DNA from: Schistocephalus solidus
Taxonomy: Eukaryota; Platyhelminthes; Cestoda; Diphyllobothriidea; Diphyllobothriidae
Length of the DNA stretch: 64,000 bases
Direction: 5' to 3'
Assembly (NCBI GenBank): GCA_017591395.1
Contig: WEDG01005493.1
Span: 1-64,000 of the forward strand
Of the stretch, positions 11,685 through 21,032 are shown piece by piece (the stretch's first letter is position 1; every line of letters begins with the position of its first letter). The position numbers and the translations under genes were made by a program. The notes beneath the pieces are model-generated. The model ran no database searches. It had not been told where the DNA came from and saw only the letters and a program-made list of their open reading frames with translations.

Positions 11685-11771
11685 TTGTTGTTTGCCCTGT
11701 ACCTTGAGGCCACCTCTCGGAGTGGAAATTTTGCCGCCTATTCAATTTCACCTCAGATTGTCGTCTGTGGC
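11685..11771 (+). promoter_or_regulatory. HGPRT leader with 3' splice-acceptor-like site 15 nt before the start codon
   Basis: A pyrimidine-rich stretch ending in TTTCACCTCAG at 11,756 precedes the chosen ATG (11,772) by 15 nt. In flatworms such a site can accept a spliced leader or end a 5'UTR intron. An in-frame ATG at 11,685 would add 29 residues, but they show no likeness to HGPRT, so I prefer 11,772. Confidence 0.4.
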
Positions 11772-14700
11772 ATGGCTGAGGATAAAGTCACTCGCTTTCC
11801 TAACTGCGTCGTGGTAATGATTCTAGATTTTATGCTTAAGTTCCAAATCCAGGTTCCTGATGATTATCAGTCGTATGATATTTCTCATTTTTGTGTAAGT
11901 CCCAAGTATGAGAAATACGTCGATCGTTTAATGTTACCAAACGGCCTGATCAAGGATCGGTGAGTTAGACATATGCTGTATTTACCACTAAATAGTATCG
12001 AAAAAGTTGCAATTCAGATAATAGAGAGCTTCGAAAATGACCATGCGCAGTCCATTTCCATGATTTGTGTGCTAAAGGGTGGCTTTAAGTTCTTTGCCGA
12101 CCTTATTGATGCTCTTGAACGGACGATCAGGGCCCGTGGTACACCGATCCCTATTGCTACAGATTTTGTTAGAGTCAAGAGCTATGTCGTAAGTTTTATA
12201 ATTAATGTGCACGTGATTCAGAACGCTCAATCCGGTCCATCAATATACCTGTCTGGTGTCGAAAATGTAGAGAGCTATCGAGGAAAAGTTCGATTTTTTT
12301 AATTATACGAATATACCTAGGATATACTTATCGTTGAAGATATCGTGGATACTGGTCGGACTATGAGCAACCTGAACAAATACCTCCGTACATTGAATGC
12401 GAGAAGTGTTCGCGTCGTAAGGTTAGTTGCTGTCATCAAATTGCACTCATTTTCTTTTAACTAGTTGCCTGAATATAACCATAATTTATGCGAGAAATTT
12501 CCTCCAAGTGTTGTTCCCCCTGTCGTTTTTACTCGCATGACCCACTTTTTGCGATTGCGTAAATTTGTTTGCCGATTTGTTCACACCTTGTCACAAAAAG
12601 CTTCCAAACTTCCGGAGGCTGCTCATATTTGCGGAGTTATGACTTATGACTTTGACACCATCTTACTTATGGAGCCTCCTACCTAGATCATTTTAGCCCA
12701 GAGATTCTTAAGGAAGGAACGTTCTTTAAGAAACTCATTGACCAGGATCATTAGTCGATACTGTAGATAGGCTGGTTAAAACCCCATGATTTTGCCGACC
12801 ACACTAGGAAAACTGGTTGCACTAGTTTGCTATAAGGCGCTTAGAACCTTTGCGAAGGTTAATGGAATTCTGTCCAGTACATAAAGATTCTTTTCAGGGC
12901 GAAGTTAGTGTAGATATTTGATTATCTAAATGAGGGGTTCCGGTAATCTCACTAGGATTCAATTTTCTTTTAGTTTCTCTGTGGTCGCTGTTGTTCTACC
13001 GTATCGCGGTTCTGAATTTGACATTTTTGTTGACCATTGTAACATATACTTTTTTTAAGTCCGACTTTTAGCCTTATTAGCTAGATACCCTTCTTAGTGT
13101 GTCCGGCTTCCCCATATCAAAGTGCACCTTCTGCTTTGAATTCGCGCAAGTGGTATTTATCTATTCTATGTTCAAAGTGATGATGCCAGACCCTTCTTTT
13201 TACATTTAGGTTTTATCCTCTAGAAATAACACCCATAGCGTCGTACTGTCCGCACTTGAATCGTTTTTTTCGATTGTAGATAGGTTGCTGCCTCTGATCA
13301 CCCATGCAGCTCCAATACTTTAAGTTTTTTATTTAGCCACGAGCCGATCGAAACAGGCTAGAATAGTTCAAATGAATACCCTCCGGTACAGTTTTACGAA
13401 CCCATCTGTAGGGTGATATATTGGCAGGCAAATATTCAAAGCAAAACCTAACACTTAACTATTTCCCCTCCCCGAGGAGGCTGTTTCCGTCGACACAAGA
13501 ACCATGGTGCTCATGGAACGCCGTCAGAACTGCTGCCGTTTTATTAAGAAAGTTAGCTCGGGAATACACCGTTTGGAGTCGAGTGACTCCATTGCCGCTT
13601 TTTGGATCGTTTTCGCAGTCGCCGACTGCTATAACCCCTGACCCATTGACAGAAATTAATTCGAGAAGACGAGGTATGAAAAAAGCACTTGATTGTATAT
13701 GTTCAAATCAAAGTGGATCATTTTAAGCCTACATAAACTAGTTACGTTTTCGTTTCTTCTGTTCTAATCTTATATGATAGCCAACTCGCATGACTTAGAC
13801 GACTACATGTGTTATGCGTTTATGGATGTAGTTTTCAGGAGCGAATCGTGAGAAACTACAAACTTTTAATTTGCATTTTTCAGTCATTTGTTTTTAAAAT
13901 ATCCTAAATGGCCATACTCTAGTACTTCTAGTACTTATTTGATTATTTTCAGCCTCCTTGTTAAAAGAACACCTTTGAGCTGCGGATATCGCCCTGACTG
14001 TAAGCTCCTTGCTCTTACGTTTTATTTGTCACACAGATTTGCCATTCCTCCCTCCGTTCACTGCTATGGCCAATTAATATTCTTAGTTGTCGTCGTCGGA
14101 GTAAGAAATAATTTTTATGGGTGGTTGTTTCATCTTTTTTTAAGCACTCGACATTTAAGCACTCAACTTGTAACCATTTAACCGTAGCAGATGTCATGTC
14201 GTCGAAACCGCAACATAATGCGAAGATATGTAGGGAGTTGATGCCCTTCTAATAAATTCTAAAAAATACGAGAAACGAAGTTTATTCATATTTCTATCAT
14301 CAACAAGAGGCTCGTTGCAGTCTTTCTTTCTTAGACTCGCCATTATTTTTTGACTAGCTGGACAGGGCTTGCAGAGCGCGTTGGTTTCCAAGGGCACCTG
14401 TCGTAATGCTGAACTCGAAATATTTTTTATGCGGTTTGTCGGGAATGTTGGGTCATAGCAGCAGACTTAGAATTGTCTCTAGTGTTAGAACTAGCTCAGC
14501 TCACGCTTTGCGACCGCCATGTTGTAATGATATCATCAGGCTCTGTAGGTTATTTGTCTGCATGGCTTCTGTAAAATTTGTTTGGCTTTAAAAGGTCATC
14601 GAAAATCAATGAAAGCAATGTATGCAACTGGAGTAGCAATTCTCTGCTTTCATGTTCTCTAGAGGCAAGTTTTAGACATCTATCGGCCTTGACAGTCGAT

Positions 14701-16003
14701 TTTTTAGCCATATTACAGCAGCCTGTGATTTTGACTGAGCTGTACGAGGCTACCACTCCTTCCTTGGGATGCGGCCTCGTCACTCGTCGACTCTGTTTGC
14801 GACTAAAGGGTGGGGTTTAAGATATATACAAACTTGTAAGATAAATTGGCTGTCGGTCTCTTACCAGAACATTAAAGCAAATACCTGCGCGAAAATTCCT
14901 GAACAAAGATACCTGCAACGAAAAGCAATGAAGCAGGATGATACACTCACTTTTTAAGTGGTAAATGCAGTCTGATAGACGGAGAATAATATCCTTAGCT
15001 CAATCGGCTCTTCATGCGGCTGCAGTACCCTCCTCTTGTGTGCATGCGTGTTTTTTGGTCGAATTTTTTATGCTTTCACATCTTTTTACGTTCACTTTTC
15101 CGCTCGTTTTACTACGGTTTGATTGGGTATTACCGGTGCCCCCTCCTTGAACATCATTCTCACCTACTTAGCTCTACTATTAGAATGTTCTGGCCCGAGT
15201 TGACCGATGCCATTTCACTATGGTAACTATCCTAAACTGTGCCGACGTTTTTCTACCTGGCAGCTTAGATACCACAGTTCCGCAGTTGTGAAATTGTTAT
15301 TTTTTATTGAATTTACTTGCCTAAAGCTCTGGTTCGTAAATTCTCTTTTTAGTTGCTGGGTTTGAAATTCCGGATGAATTCGTCGTCGGCTACGCATTGG
15401 ATTATAACGATTACTTTCGAGACCTGCACGTAGGTTTTGCTTTTATAATGTCTTTACTCCTTCGTGACTTACTGCTAGTTGCCCAGCACTTGGATATATG
15501 CACACGTGCTTGAACGACAGTAGAAGCGTTCATATACGCCATCGATCAGCGCATCTCGCTGGTTCTCCTAAGCTTCCTCGGCTGTATCATGTTTACCTGT
15601 GTCAGCCTTTTTTGGTCATACTGGTGATAACTGTGCGGAAGCTAAAATTGCTAGGTACTAAGTTGATTTAGGCGTTAGTGGGGGGCGGATGGAACAACCC
15701 TCCCCCTAATAGATTTACTGAGAGCTTTGTGATGCTGTAACCTGTCAGCGCGGATTATTTGCCAGCAATGTCATTCATTTAACTTTTCCCATGTCTTAAT
15801 ATAATCTGGATATTTTACTGATTTCTAGACGTTGATTATTAGGGCTGTTAACCGTCTGTCTCACTCTCCAGCATATTTGCGTCATCAACGATGCCGGCAT
15901 GAGGTACTTTGCTGTACCCGATGGCGACGCGGCCGCTTCTAACGACCACCCGAATGCAGCTCCCGACGCCGTCGTTGACGGGACAGGCGCAAACGCTTCC
16001 TAG
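11772..16003 (+). CDS. HGPRT: Hypoxanthine-guanine phosphoribosyltransferase, eight exons
   Basis: The enzyme transfers ribose phosphate from PRPP to hypoxanthine or guanine, giving IMP or GMP. It is cytosolic and central to purine salvage, on which flatworms depend. Exons: 11772-11813, 11853-11959, 11996-12188, 12222-12287, 12321-12421, 13953-13999, 15353-15429, 15872-16003. They join in frame to 254 codons plus TAG. Key motifs: LKGGFKF from residue 76 (PRPP pyrophosphate loop), SYV 112-114 (flexible active-site loop), [10 protein letters not shown] 141-150 (PRPP-binding motif with acidic pair E142/D143), LLVKRT 171-176 (lysine that contacts the purine) and [17 protein letters not shown] 196-212 (purine/metal site). 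All introns are GT-AG. The C-terminus is about 30 residues longer than the fold needs and is rich in Ala, Asp and Asn. No stop or frameshift breaks the gene. Confidence 0.93.
12422..13952 (+). other. HGPRT intron 5 (1531 nt)
   Basis: Donor GTTAGT at 12,422, acceptor TTTTCAG ending at 13,952. The splice joins AG of exon 5 to C of exon 6 as a serine codon and restores the family motif leading into LLVKRT. No repeat family named here was recognised inside. Open stretches (for example 13,421-13,726) look accidental. Confidence 0.8.
14000..15352 (+). other. HGPRT intron 6 (1353 nt)
   Basis: Donor GTAAGC after exon 6, acceptor TCTTTTTAG ending at 15,352. The split codon T|TT gives Phe186. I see no element or RNA gene inside; short open stretches on both strands have no recognisable product. 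Confidence 0.8.
15430..15871 (+). other. HGPRT intron 7 (442 nt)
   Basis: Donor GTAGGT directly after the DLH codons, acceptor TCACTCTCCAG ending at 15,871, in phase 0. It contains a G-rich patch near 15,678-15,690 but no recognisable feature. Confidence 0.8.
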
Positions 16004-16679
16004 GTGTAAGCCGCTCCCCCCTCCCCGTATTCTGGACAAGCTCCCCGGTCAATGTGCAATCATGTGAGATATTCATGCATCCACAACGCCAACCGCGACT
16101 GTAGGAGTGTGTGTAGATGCGCCCAACAGTAGGGGAATGTGCATTCCAGTGGACAGCGAACAGTGCTCACCTGGCGCCCCACCCGCCCCTACCCCTCCCC
16201 CATGCACCTACCTTTCCCCTTTTTGTACCTTGGTTTGGCATTCCTCCCTGTCTCACTCTATAATCAGAGGTAATCGGTATTGTAGAAGGGTCATCCAATG
16301 TTACACTTCTGAAGAATCTCCTATAATGCCGCTCTATTATTGTGTACAATTAATCAGAGGGGTTCGTGATAGCATCTGCAACGTGACTTGTTCCGGGTGA
16401 GTTTGTTCGTTTCCTGCACGGGATGAGTGCACTACTGAAGGTTGGCTCACCGAGGGCATGTATTAAGCACTTGGCGCCCGAAGGGTTACCGGGTGATGGT
16501 CAGGTCTGTCGCCTTAATTTTTTTCGATCACACCCCAGCGCATGTAGTCTTAATGTAGAGATTGTGTGGCTTGTTAGGTCGATGGGCTGACATAGGATAC
16601 TGGATGTCTCTTGACAGCGCTGCCCTGTCGTTAGATCACAGGTTTTGATCCGTAGATAATTAGGCTTAACCCAACTGAG
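16004..16679. other. Downstream of HGPRT, no gene recognised
   Basis: C-rich patches (16,010-16,025 and 16,178-16,202) and short accidental frames only. No clear AATAAA poly(A) signal was found close behind the stop codon, so the 3' end of the HGPRT transcript is not placed. Confidence 0.4.
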
Positions 16680-17340
16680 TCAGCTGCCGAAGGCTGGGGT
16701 GGGCTTGATGGAATCAAGTTCATAATTAAATTGGTAAGCGTAATTCTCAGATTTTATCGGCTCTCGCATGGTTTTTTTGTTTCCAAGTTTTCTGATCGGA
16801 TGGCCCGCAGTCGAATTGCTGACGGCTGGATTTCGGCATCCATGGGAGCTCTTGGGCGATTTGGCTCGGGGGACATTAGCACCAGGAATTGTGGTTATCC
16901 GCGTGGCTACCTCTTTGCCCAGACAAAGTCTCAGCACAGAATATGGAGCAGGCAGTTCGTTGCGCTTGTTGATTGATTGAGTGCCGAAAAACCATGACTC
17001 AAGTAGACCGTGGTTGTCACCTCTAGCGAGAGTTTCGGCTTCATCCAACTTAAATGTGTGGCCGGCTCCCATCGAATGAGCCGAGACTTGGGAGCTGGTG
17101 TCGTTCTTCCTCACTGCTCCTGCGTTCTCTGTCATTCGCGTTCGCAGTAGTCTTCAAGTTTCTCTGACATAGTTGCTTTGTCCACAACTGCACCAGACCC
17201 CGTAAACTACCTTAGGCTGATAAAGCTCTTCTTCCAGTGATTGTGTCTCCGTCTTCGCAACTTCTTCCTGAAACGCCTCTTCGCTTCTACTAGCTGTTGA
17301 TGCTATTATCAAAGTGATTCGGGTTTTAACAACCACTGCG
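16680..17340 (-). mobile_element. Penelope-like element, GIY-YIG endonuclease remnant
   Basis: Minus-strand frames 17,336-17,154 and 17,135-16,680 join across a single in-frame TGA (about 17,152-17,154) into one GIY-YIG-type domain. It reads VVYGVWCSCGQSNYVRET, then RLLRTR, KNDTSSQVSAHSMGAGHTF, ARGDNHGLLESWF and SINKRNELPAPYSVLRL. This order is typical of the C-terminal nuclease of Penelope-like retroelements. The stop lies where the family normally has glycine after the YxGxT turn. No RT was found upstream, so this is a fragment. Confidence 0.75.
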
Positions 17341-17439
17341 CTAGGAACATAAACAGATGCTCGTCACCTAAAAGGATACACGCCGCGTATTTCAAAATCA
17401 TATTTACATATTGAGATGTGGTTTACGCCTCAAAGTGGA

Positions 17440-17625
17440 CATAAATTATTGAACTTACGGATAGTAAAGTAGTTTGTACCCTCCATTGTCATATTTAAGC
17501 GAAGACGTAATTCATTGGACCCAATCGCGAAAACCGCCGGCCTTAGGGGGATTTGAGCCCATGACAGACAGAGCAAGGTTTGATTGCAACCAATGCTTTT
17601 AGCACCTGCGCTATGAGGCCTCACT
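17440..17625 (-). repeat. tRNA-derived SINE-like repeat (tRNA-like head)
   Basis: On the minus strand a tRNA-like head (17,623-17,538) starts GCCTCATAGCGCAGG, with an A-box-like TAGCGCAGGTGC and a B-box-like GGCTCAAATCCC. The start resembles an elongator tRNA-Met. An extra-long variable region and no clear acceptor pairing argue against a working tRNA. The downstream body (17,537-17,440) is AT-rich. Confidence 0.5.
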
Positions 17626-18203
17626 GGGAGCCGTGAGGTTAATCACACTTGGGTCAAGTTACCCACCCTGTCTACCCTAAGGTACGGAATCTACAAATTC
17701 AGCTACAATGATTTGGCTGCCCAAGCAATATTGTTCATCCAAATGACTACCAGGTTTATTTCGTAAATAGACGTAATTCAACACCACAGGAGAATTTGGG
17801 CGTATTTTTTTCGGAGAAACAGCTCAAATTTGTGGAAGCCTAGCTACCTAAGTGGTGTTAATTTTCTCTCAAAATGTTAAAGGGTAGATGAGCAACCGCC
17901 TAACTGGCTATTGCGTCCCGTTTCATCCTGCTCTTAAGGCGGGCAAGCCTTTCAAGGTTATATTTACTGCAGATTACAATTCCTTTGATAAGTCTGAGCA
18001 GGTGAATTGTTTTCCCATTCTTGTGTGAATTGCAGACTTCCTCAAAAATCTGGTATTTTCTTGATCCTGCAAACTAATTATCTGGCATCCTGTGGACTTT
18101 TTCGGACTGCTTTGCAAATGCATTTTCAAAATTGGAATCAAATGGTTAACCTCACACTCTGGGCCCCATGTTTTAAACGGCTATCTCCATCGTGGACCGT
18201 GTG
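17626..18203. other. No gene recognised
   Basis: AT-rich to mixed sequence with only short accidental frames; no repeat family I could match elsewhere in the window. Confidence 0.35.
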
Positions 18204-18725
18204 TTAACTAGAGTATTCGGAAGGATTGATATAGAAATACTTGGCTTTCTGATTGGTGATTGGAGCCCTTGTCTGGAACACCAAACTGATATACCTATTT
18301 CCCCCTGCGATTAAACTTCTCTCGGAATCGATTTCTGGGGTACATAAATATTTAATTCTCGGATTATATGCCTGCAGGATGCACAGGAGGTAGTTGACAT
18401 TTCCAGTGAGGTAGTCGGCACGCTCTTCGAACCTCTTAGCATCTCGGCCAATTGGTACGAGTAAACGGCCTATTACGGCATGCCTAAGGCGGTGGAAAGC
18501 GTACACAGCTAGTCGCCGTTTGCTATGTAGACGCGGTTGAGTCGCCCCCCCCCCCCTCCTTCGAGGACGTTTTTGAAATATCGTCTGTGAGCTGGACGGA
18601 GTAATTTGCATTTTAATGAGCAGCCATCGGAGATTGTATCCAAGCCGCTTGCCGATGTTAGTTCTAGAGCTAGTGGCCTTCTGTGAGCTAACTGAGCTCT
18701 CGGCGAATGGGCCTGGGCACGGCAA
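18204..18725 (-). other. Open reading frame of 173 codons, unknown
   Basis: The longest open frame in this part of the window. The product would be basic and arginine-rich in the middle (KRPRRRGGG, where a 12-C run at 18,545-18,556 codes for the glycines). I recognise no domain, and the homopolymer inside argues against conserved coding. It may be a repeat-derived accidental frame. Confidence 0.2.
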
Positions 18726-19118
18726 ATGTTAACTTAGCCCGTATTTGCGCAGAGGGGAGGTGGTGAAGTTGTGCCACGGTCTTTGGGGTCAGGTCTTTGC
18801 CTCTAGCCCGCATCGCGCCTTCTTCGCAAGCCCAGCTGCCTATATCGAGTAGCTTGGGCGATGCAGTTTTCGGTACATAAATTGCTTGATCGGCTAAGGA
18901 AATGTGAAATCCTCACTATTGGGATAAATTACCTGCCAGTATGAATTACTTTACTTACTAGGCCATGACAGAATGCTACCCAGCCATTCATACAACCCTT
19001 TGCAAGAGCACAAGCTATATGCCAGATTAGAACATTTAAGGAAACTCGACAAGGACTCGTCAACGGGAACGCCTGCAGCCAAGGTAAAAATAAATTGGCC
19101 CTGCGTATAATTTCCTGG
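18726..19118. other. No gene recognised
   Basis: Contains no supported frame, element or RNA gene; it ends where the SINE head begins. Confidence 0.35.
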
Positions 19119-19440
19119 AAGGACGAGCTCGTGGTGCAGTGGGTAGGGCGTTGGACTTCTGCCCAACAAGGTCGCGAGTTCGAGCCTCGGGCGCCACAGC
19201 GCCTGGGGTTGGGTATGGCTGGCTGATGACGGCTAATAAACCAGAAATGGCCATTCCAGTTTCCCTTGTCTTTGTCGGTCATGTAATTCTGCCTATATCC
19301 TTAGCTGCCTTACGGCTGCTGGCGGGGCTTGAGAGTTAGCCCCAAGGCACAACGGGACGAATGAGTCCTGTAATCGATCAGTGAGCGCCCAACTACCATT
19401 GTAAATATTTCCTTATACGGCTGGCTAAATAGGACACTGG
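19119..19440 (+). repeat. tRNA-derived SINE-like repeat, copy 1 (tRNA-Arg-like head)
   Basis: The head (19,124-19,198) carries a perfect A box TGGTGCAGTGGG (19,132-19,143) and B box GTTCGAGCC (19,178-19,186). The anticodon-arm region GCGTTGGACTTCTGCC resembles tRNA-Arg(TCT). The body that follows (GGCTGGCTGATGACGGCTAA, then AATGGCCAT) is also present behind a second head at 20,751. This head-plus-body repetition marks a Pol III retroposon rather than a tRNA gene. Confidence 0.7.
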
Positions 19441-19911
19441 AATAGTAACCGTCCACAATACACATGACTTTGCACCAAGTTCTGCGGAAATTAGGTTTAG
19501 GATTACGGTTAGGGTCAAAGTTAGGGTTAGGTTCAGGATTAGGCTAAGGGTTAAAGTTTGGGTTCGTGTTAACTGTAGGGTTTAGGGTAAGGCTAAGGTT
19601 ATGGTTTATTTTTATGTTAGGATTATTGTTAATGTTAAGACACGGACATATTTACCCTTCCCGAGATTTATTTCAAGTGAGCGGGACGGCTCCTATTCCC
19701 ATGTCCTGTTTAGGTGGTCATACAAAGCATCCTTAACTTTCCGTGTCCCAACCCTAACACTACATTTAACTCTAATTCAAACTTCACGCTCAAACTTTAC
19801 ACCAAATGAACTTAAATTCCACCTTACCCCTAACCATATTTTCACTAGAGTTTGACACAATAATACCTGTATTGCGAGTGGTTCCTGTCCTCATGTTCTG
19901 TTTAGGGAGCC
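19424..19911. repeat. Telomere-like tracts bounded by inverted and direct flanks
   Basis: Degenerate TTAGGG repeats run on the plus strand at 19,493-19,640 and in reverse (CCCTAA-type) at 19,745-19,850. A flank of about 33 bp is present three times: inverted at 19,424-19,456, direct at 19,681-19,719 and direct again at 19,874-19,911 (shared core near CATGTYCTGTTTAG). TTAGGG is the flatworm telomere unit. Confidence 0.6.
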
Positions 19912-20099
19912 CTAGAAGTCATTGTTACCAAAAACAGTTGAATCATTAAAATCGCAGTCACTGCAGACAGCCAGAAGGGGCTATTTTAAGGAGTTTACGT
20001 GCAGTACACATATTGTGTTCAAGCTTAACTATCTTTTTACGTACCTATATGATAGCATAACTGATGCGAATCGAGGCACAACACGGCAACAGCCTTCAT

Positions 20100-20465
20100 T
20101 AACCGTTTTGTGGTCTGCCTCTTCTGCCTTCCACTAACCCCACTGGGCGTAAGCCCAGGCAACGGAAGCACAGACGCGAAACACAGGCCAACAGCGAAAC
20201 CAGGGCAACAGGAAGGTCTTCGCCGGGCAGACACGCGCGCAACCGCGATACAAATTGGGTCGGAGAATACGCCGGCGTCAGCATTGGCGCAGCATCTGGC
20301 GCGGTCAAGGCGTCGCAGCGGCCATGCCCGCAGGGACGCGAGCGATGACCTCCAACGCCGATGCCCAGCAGGAGGTCTGAGGATTGACGACACACGCCCC
20401 CCCCCCCCCCCCCAACCCCGCCGCGCAGCCGGCAGAGATGACACGCTGTCACTGCCTATAAATGC
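20100..20465. repeat. GC-rich block with a 17-C run
   Basis: About 360 bp of CpG-rich sequence inside AT-rich surroundings. It is open on both strands (20,110-20,502 plus; 20,099-20,525 minus), as GC-rich DNA often is. A run of 17 C lies at 20,397-20,413 and TATAAA at 20,457-20,462. It could be a CpG-rich promoter or a GC-rich repeat; no homologue is visible in the window. Confidence 0.4.
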
Positions 20466-20471
20466 TCTGAG

Positions 20472-20681
20472 ATGCCATACAACACTCCCCCTCCGACCAT
20501 GAAAGCTGGTTTGTTTGAAGAACAAAATATCGACCAGGAAGAGGTTTCAAAACCCAGTGTGGCTCAAAAGTCAGGGCTATTGTCTCTGTACTTTTTCATT
20601 GCTGAAACAATATTGATGCGAGTGGATGCCCCGAATTTCAACCCCGTGTCGACCACGATTTTAGATTCAGGATCCAGATGA
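20472..20681 (+). other. Small open frame behind the GC-rich block (69 codons)
   Basis: Starts 10 nt downstream of TATAAA. The product is acidic in the first half (KAGLFEEQNIDQEE) and matches nothing I know. It is too close to the TATA box for a normal leader, so it may be an internal exon piece or an accident. Confidence 0.15.
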
Positions 20682-20748
20682 CATATGATCGTAGAAAAGG
20701 CGCCTACACGTTAGGTTATCGGACATACTCTTCCCCTTGCGTCATGAG

Positions 20749-20905
20749 CCAAGGTGCCTGTGGCTCATTGGCAGAGCGTTGGACTTAACGTTCAATGCAC
20801 AAAAAGTCCACGTTCGAATCTCAAGCCTCTAAAAGTAGAGCTGTGTATATCTGGCTGACAATAGCGAATAAGCCTGCAATGGCCATCGTAGTCAACCTTA
20901 AAACA
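20749..20905 (+). repeat. tRNA-derived SINE-like repeat, copy 2
   Basis: The head 20,751-20,828 has an A-box-like TGGCTCATTGGC and a B box GTTCGAATC (20,812-20,820). It keeps GCGTTGGACTT as in copy 1 but has a changed anticodon arm. The body ATCTGGCTGACAATAGCGAA followed by AATGGCCAT aligns with copy 1. Copy 2 is shorter and more diverged. Confidence 0.65.
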
Positions 20906-20915
20906 TCTGAATTCA

Positions 20916-21032
20916 GTTTTGGCTGACTTCCAAAACATACTGGATGAAGAAGAGGACGATGACATCTTATTCGGTCAAAAAGTGATGGGAACCACAGAGC
21001 CATTTGTAGAAAGACCAACGGCCGTATTTTGA
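20916..21032 (+). other. Acidic reading frame (38 codons), possible exon fragment
   Basis: An open stretch reads LADFQNILDEEEDDDILFGQ and ends at a stop at 21,030-21,032. A potential acceptor AATTCAG lies just before it. The composition looks more protein-like than its surroundings, but it is short and unrecognised and sits right behind a SINE body. Confidence 0.15.

Noticed and set aside
13421..13726. Open frame with [10 protein letters not shown] in HGPRT intron 5 as the missing exon
   Set aside because: The likeness to the LLVKR part is weak. The exon at 13,953-13,999 fits in phase, has proper splice sites and carries the full motif.
18204..18725. 173-codon frame as a host gene
   Set aside because: No recognisable domain, a 12-C run inside, and no splice or start context; kept only as an unknown open frame.
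20037..20525. Overlapping long frames on both strands of the GC-rich block as genes
   Set aside because: GC-rich DNA is poor in stop codons; both products are of low complexity and one includes the poly-C run as glycines.
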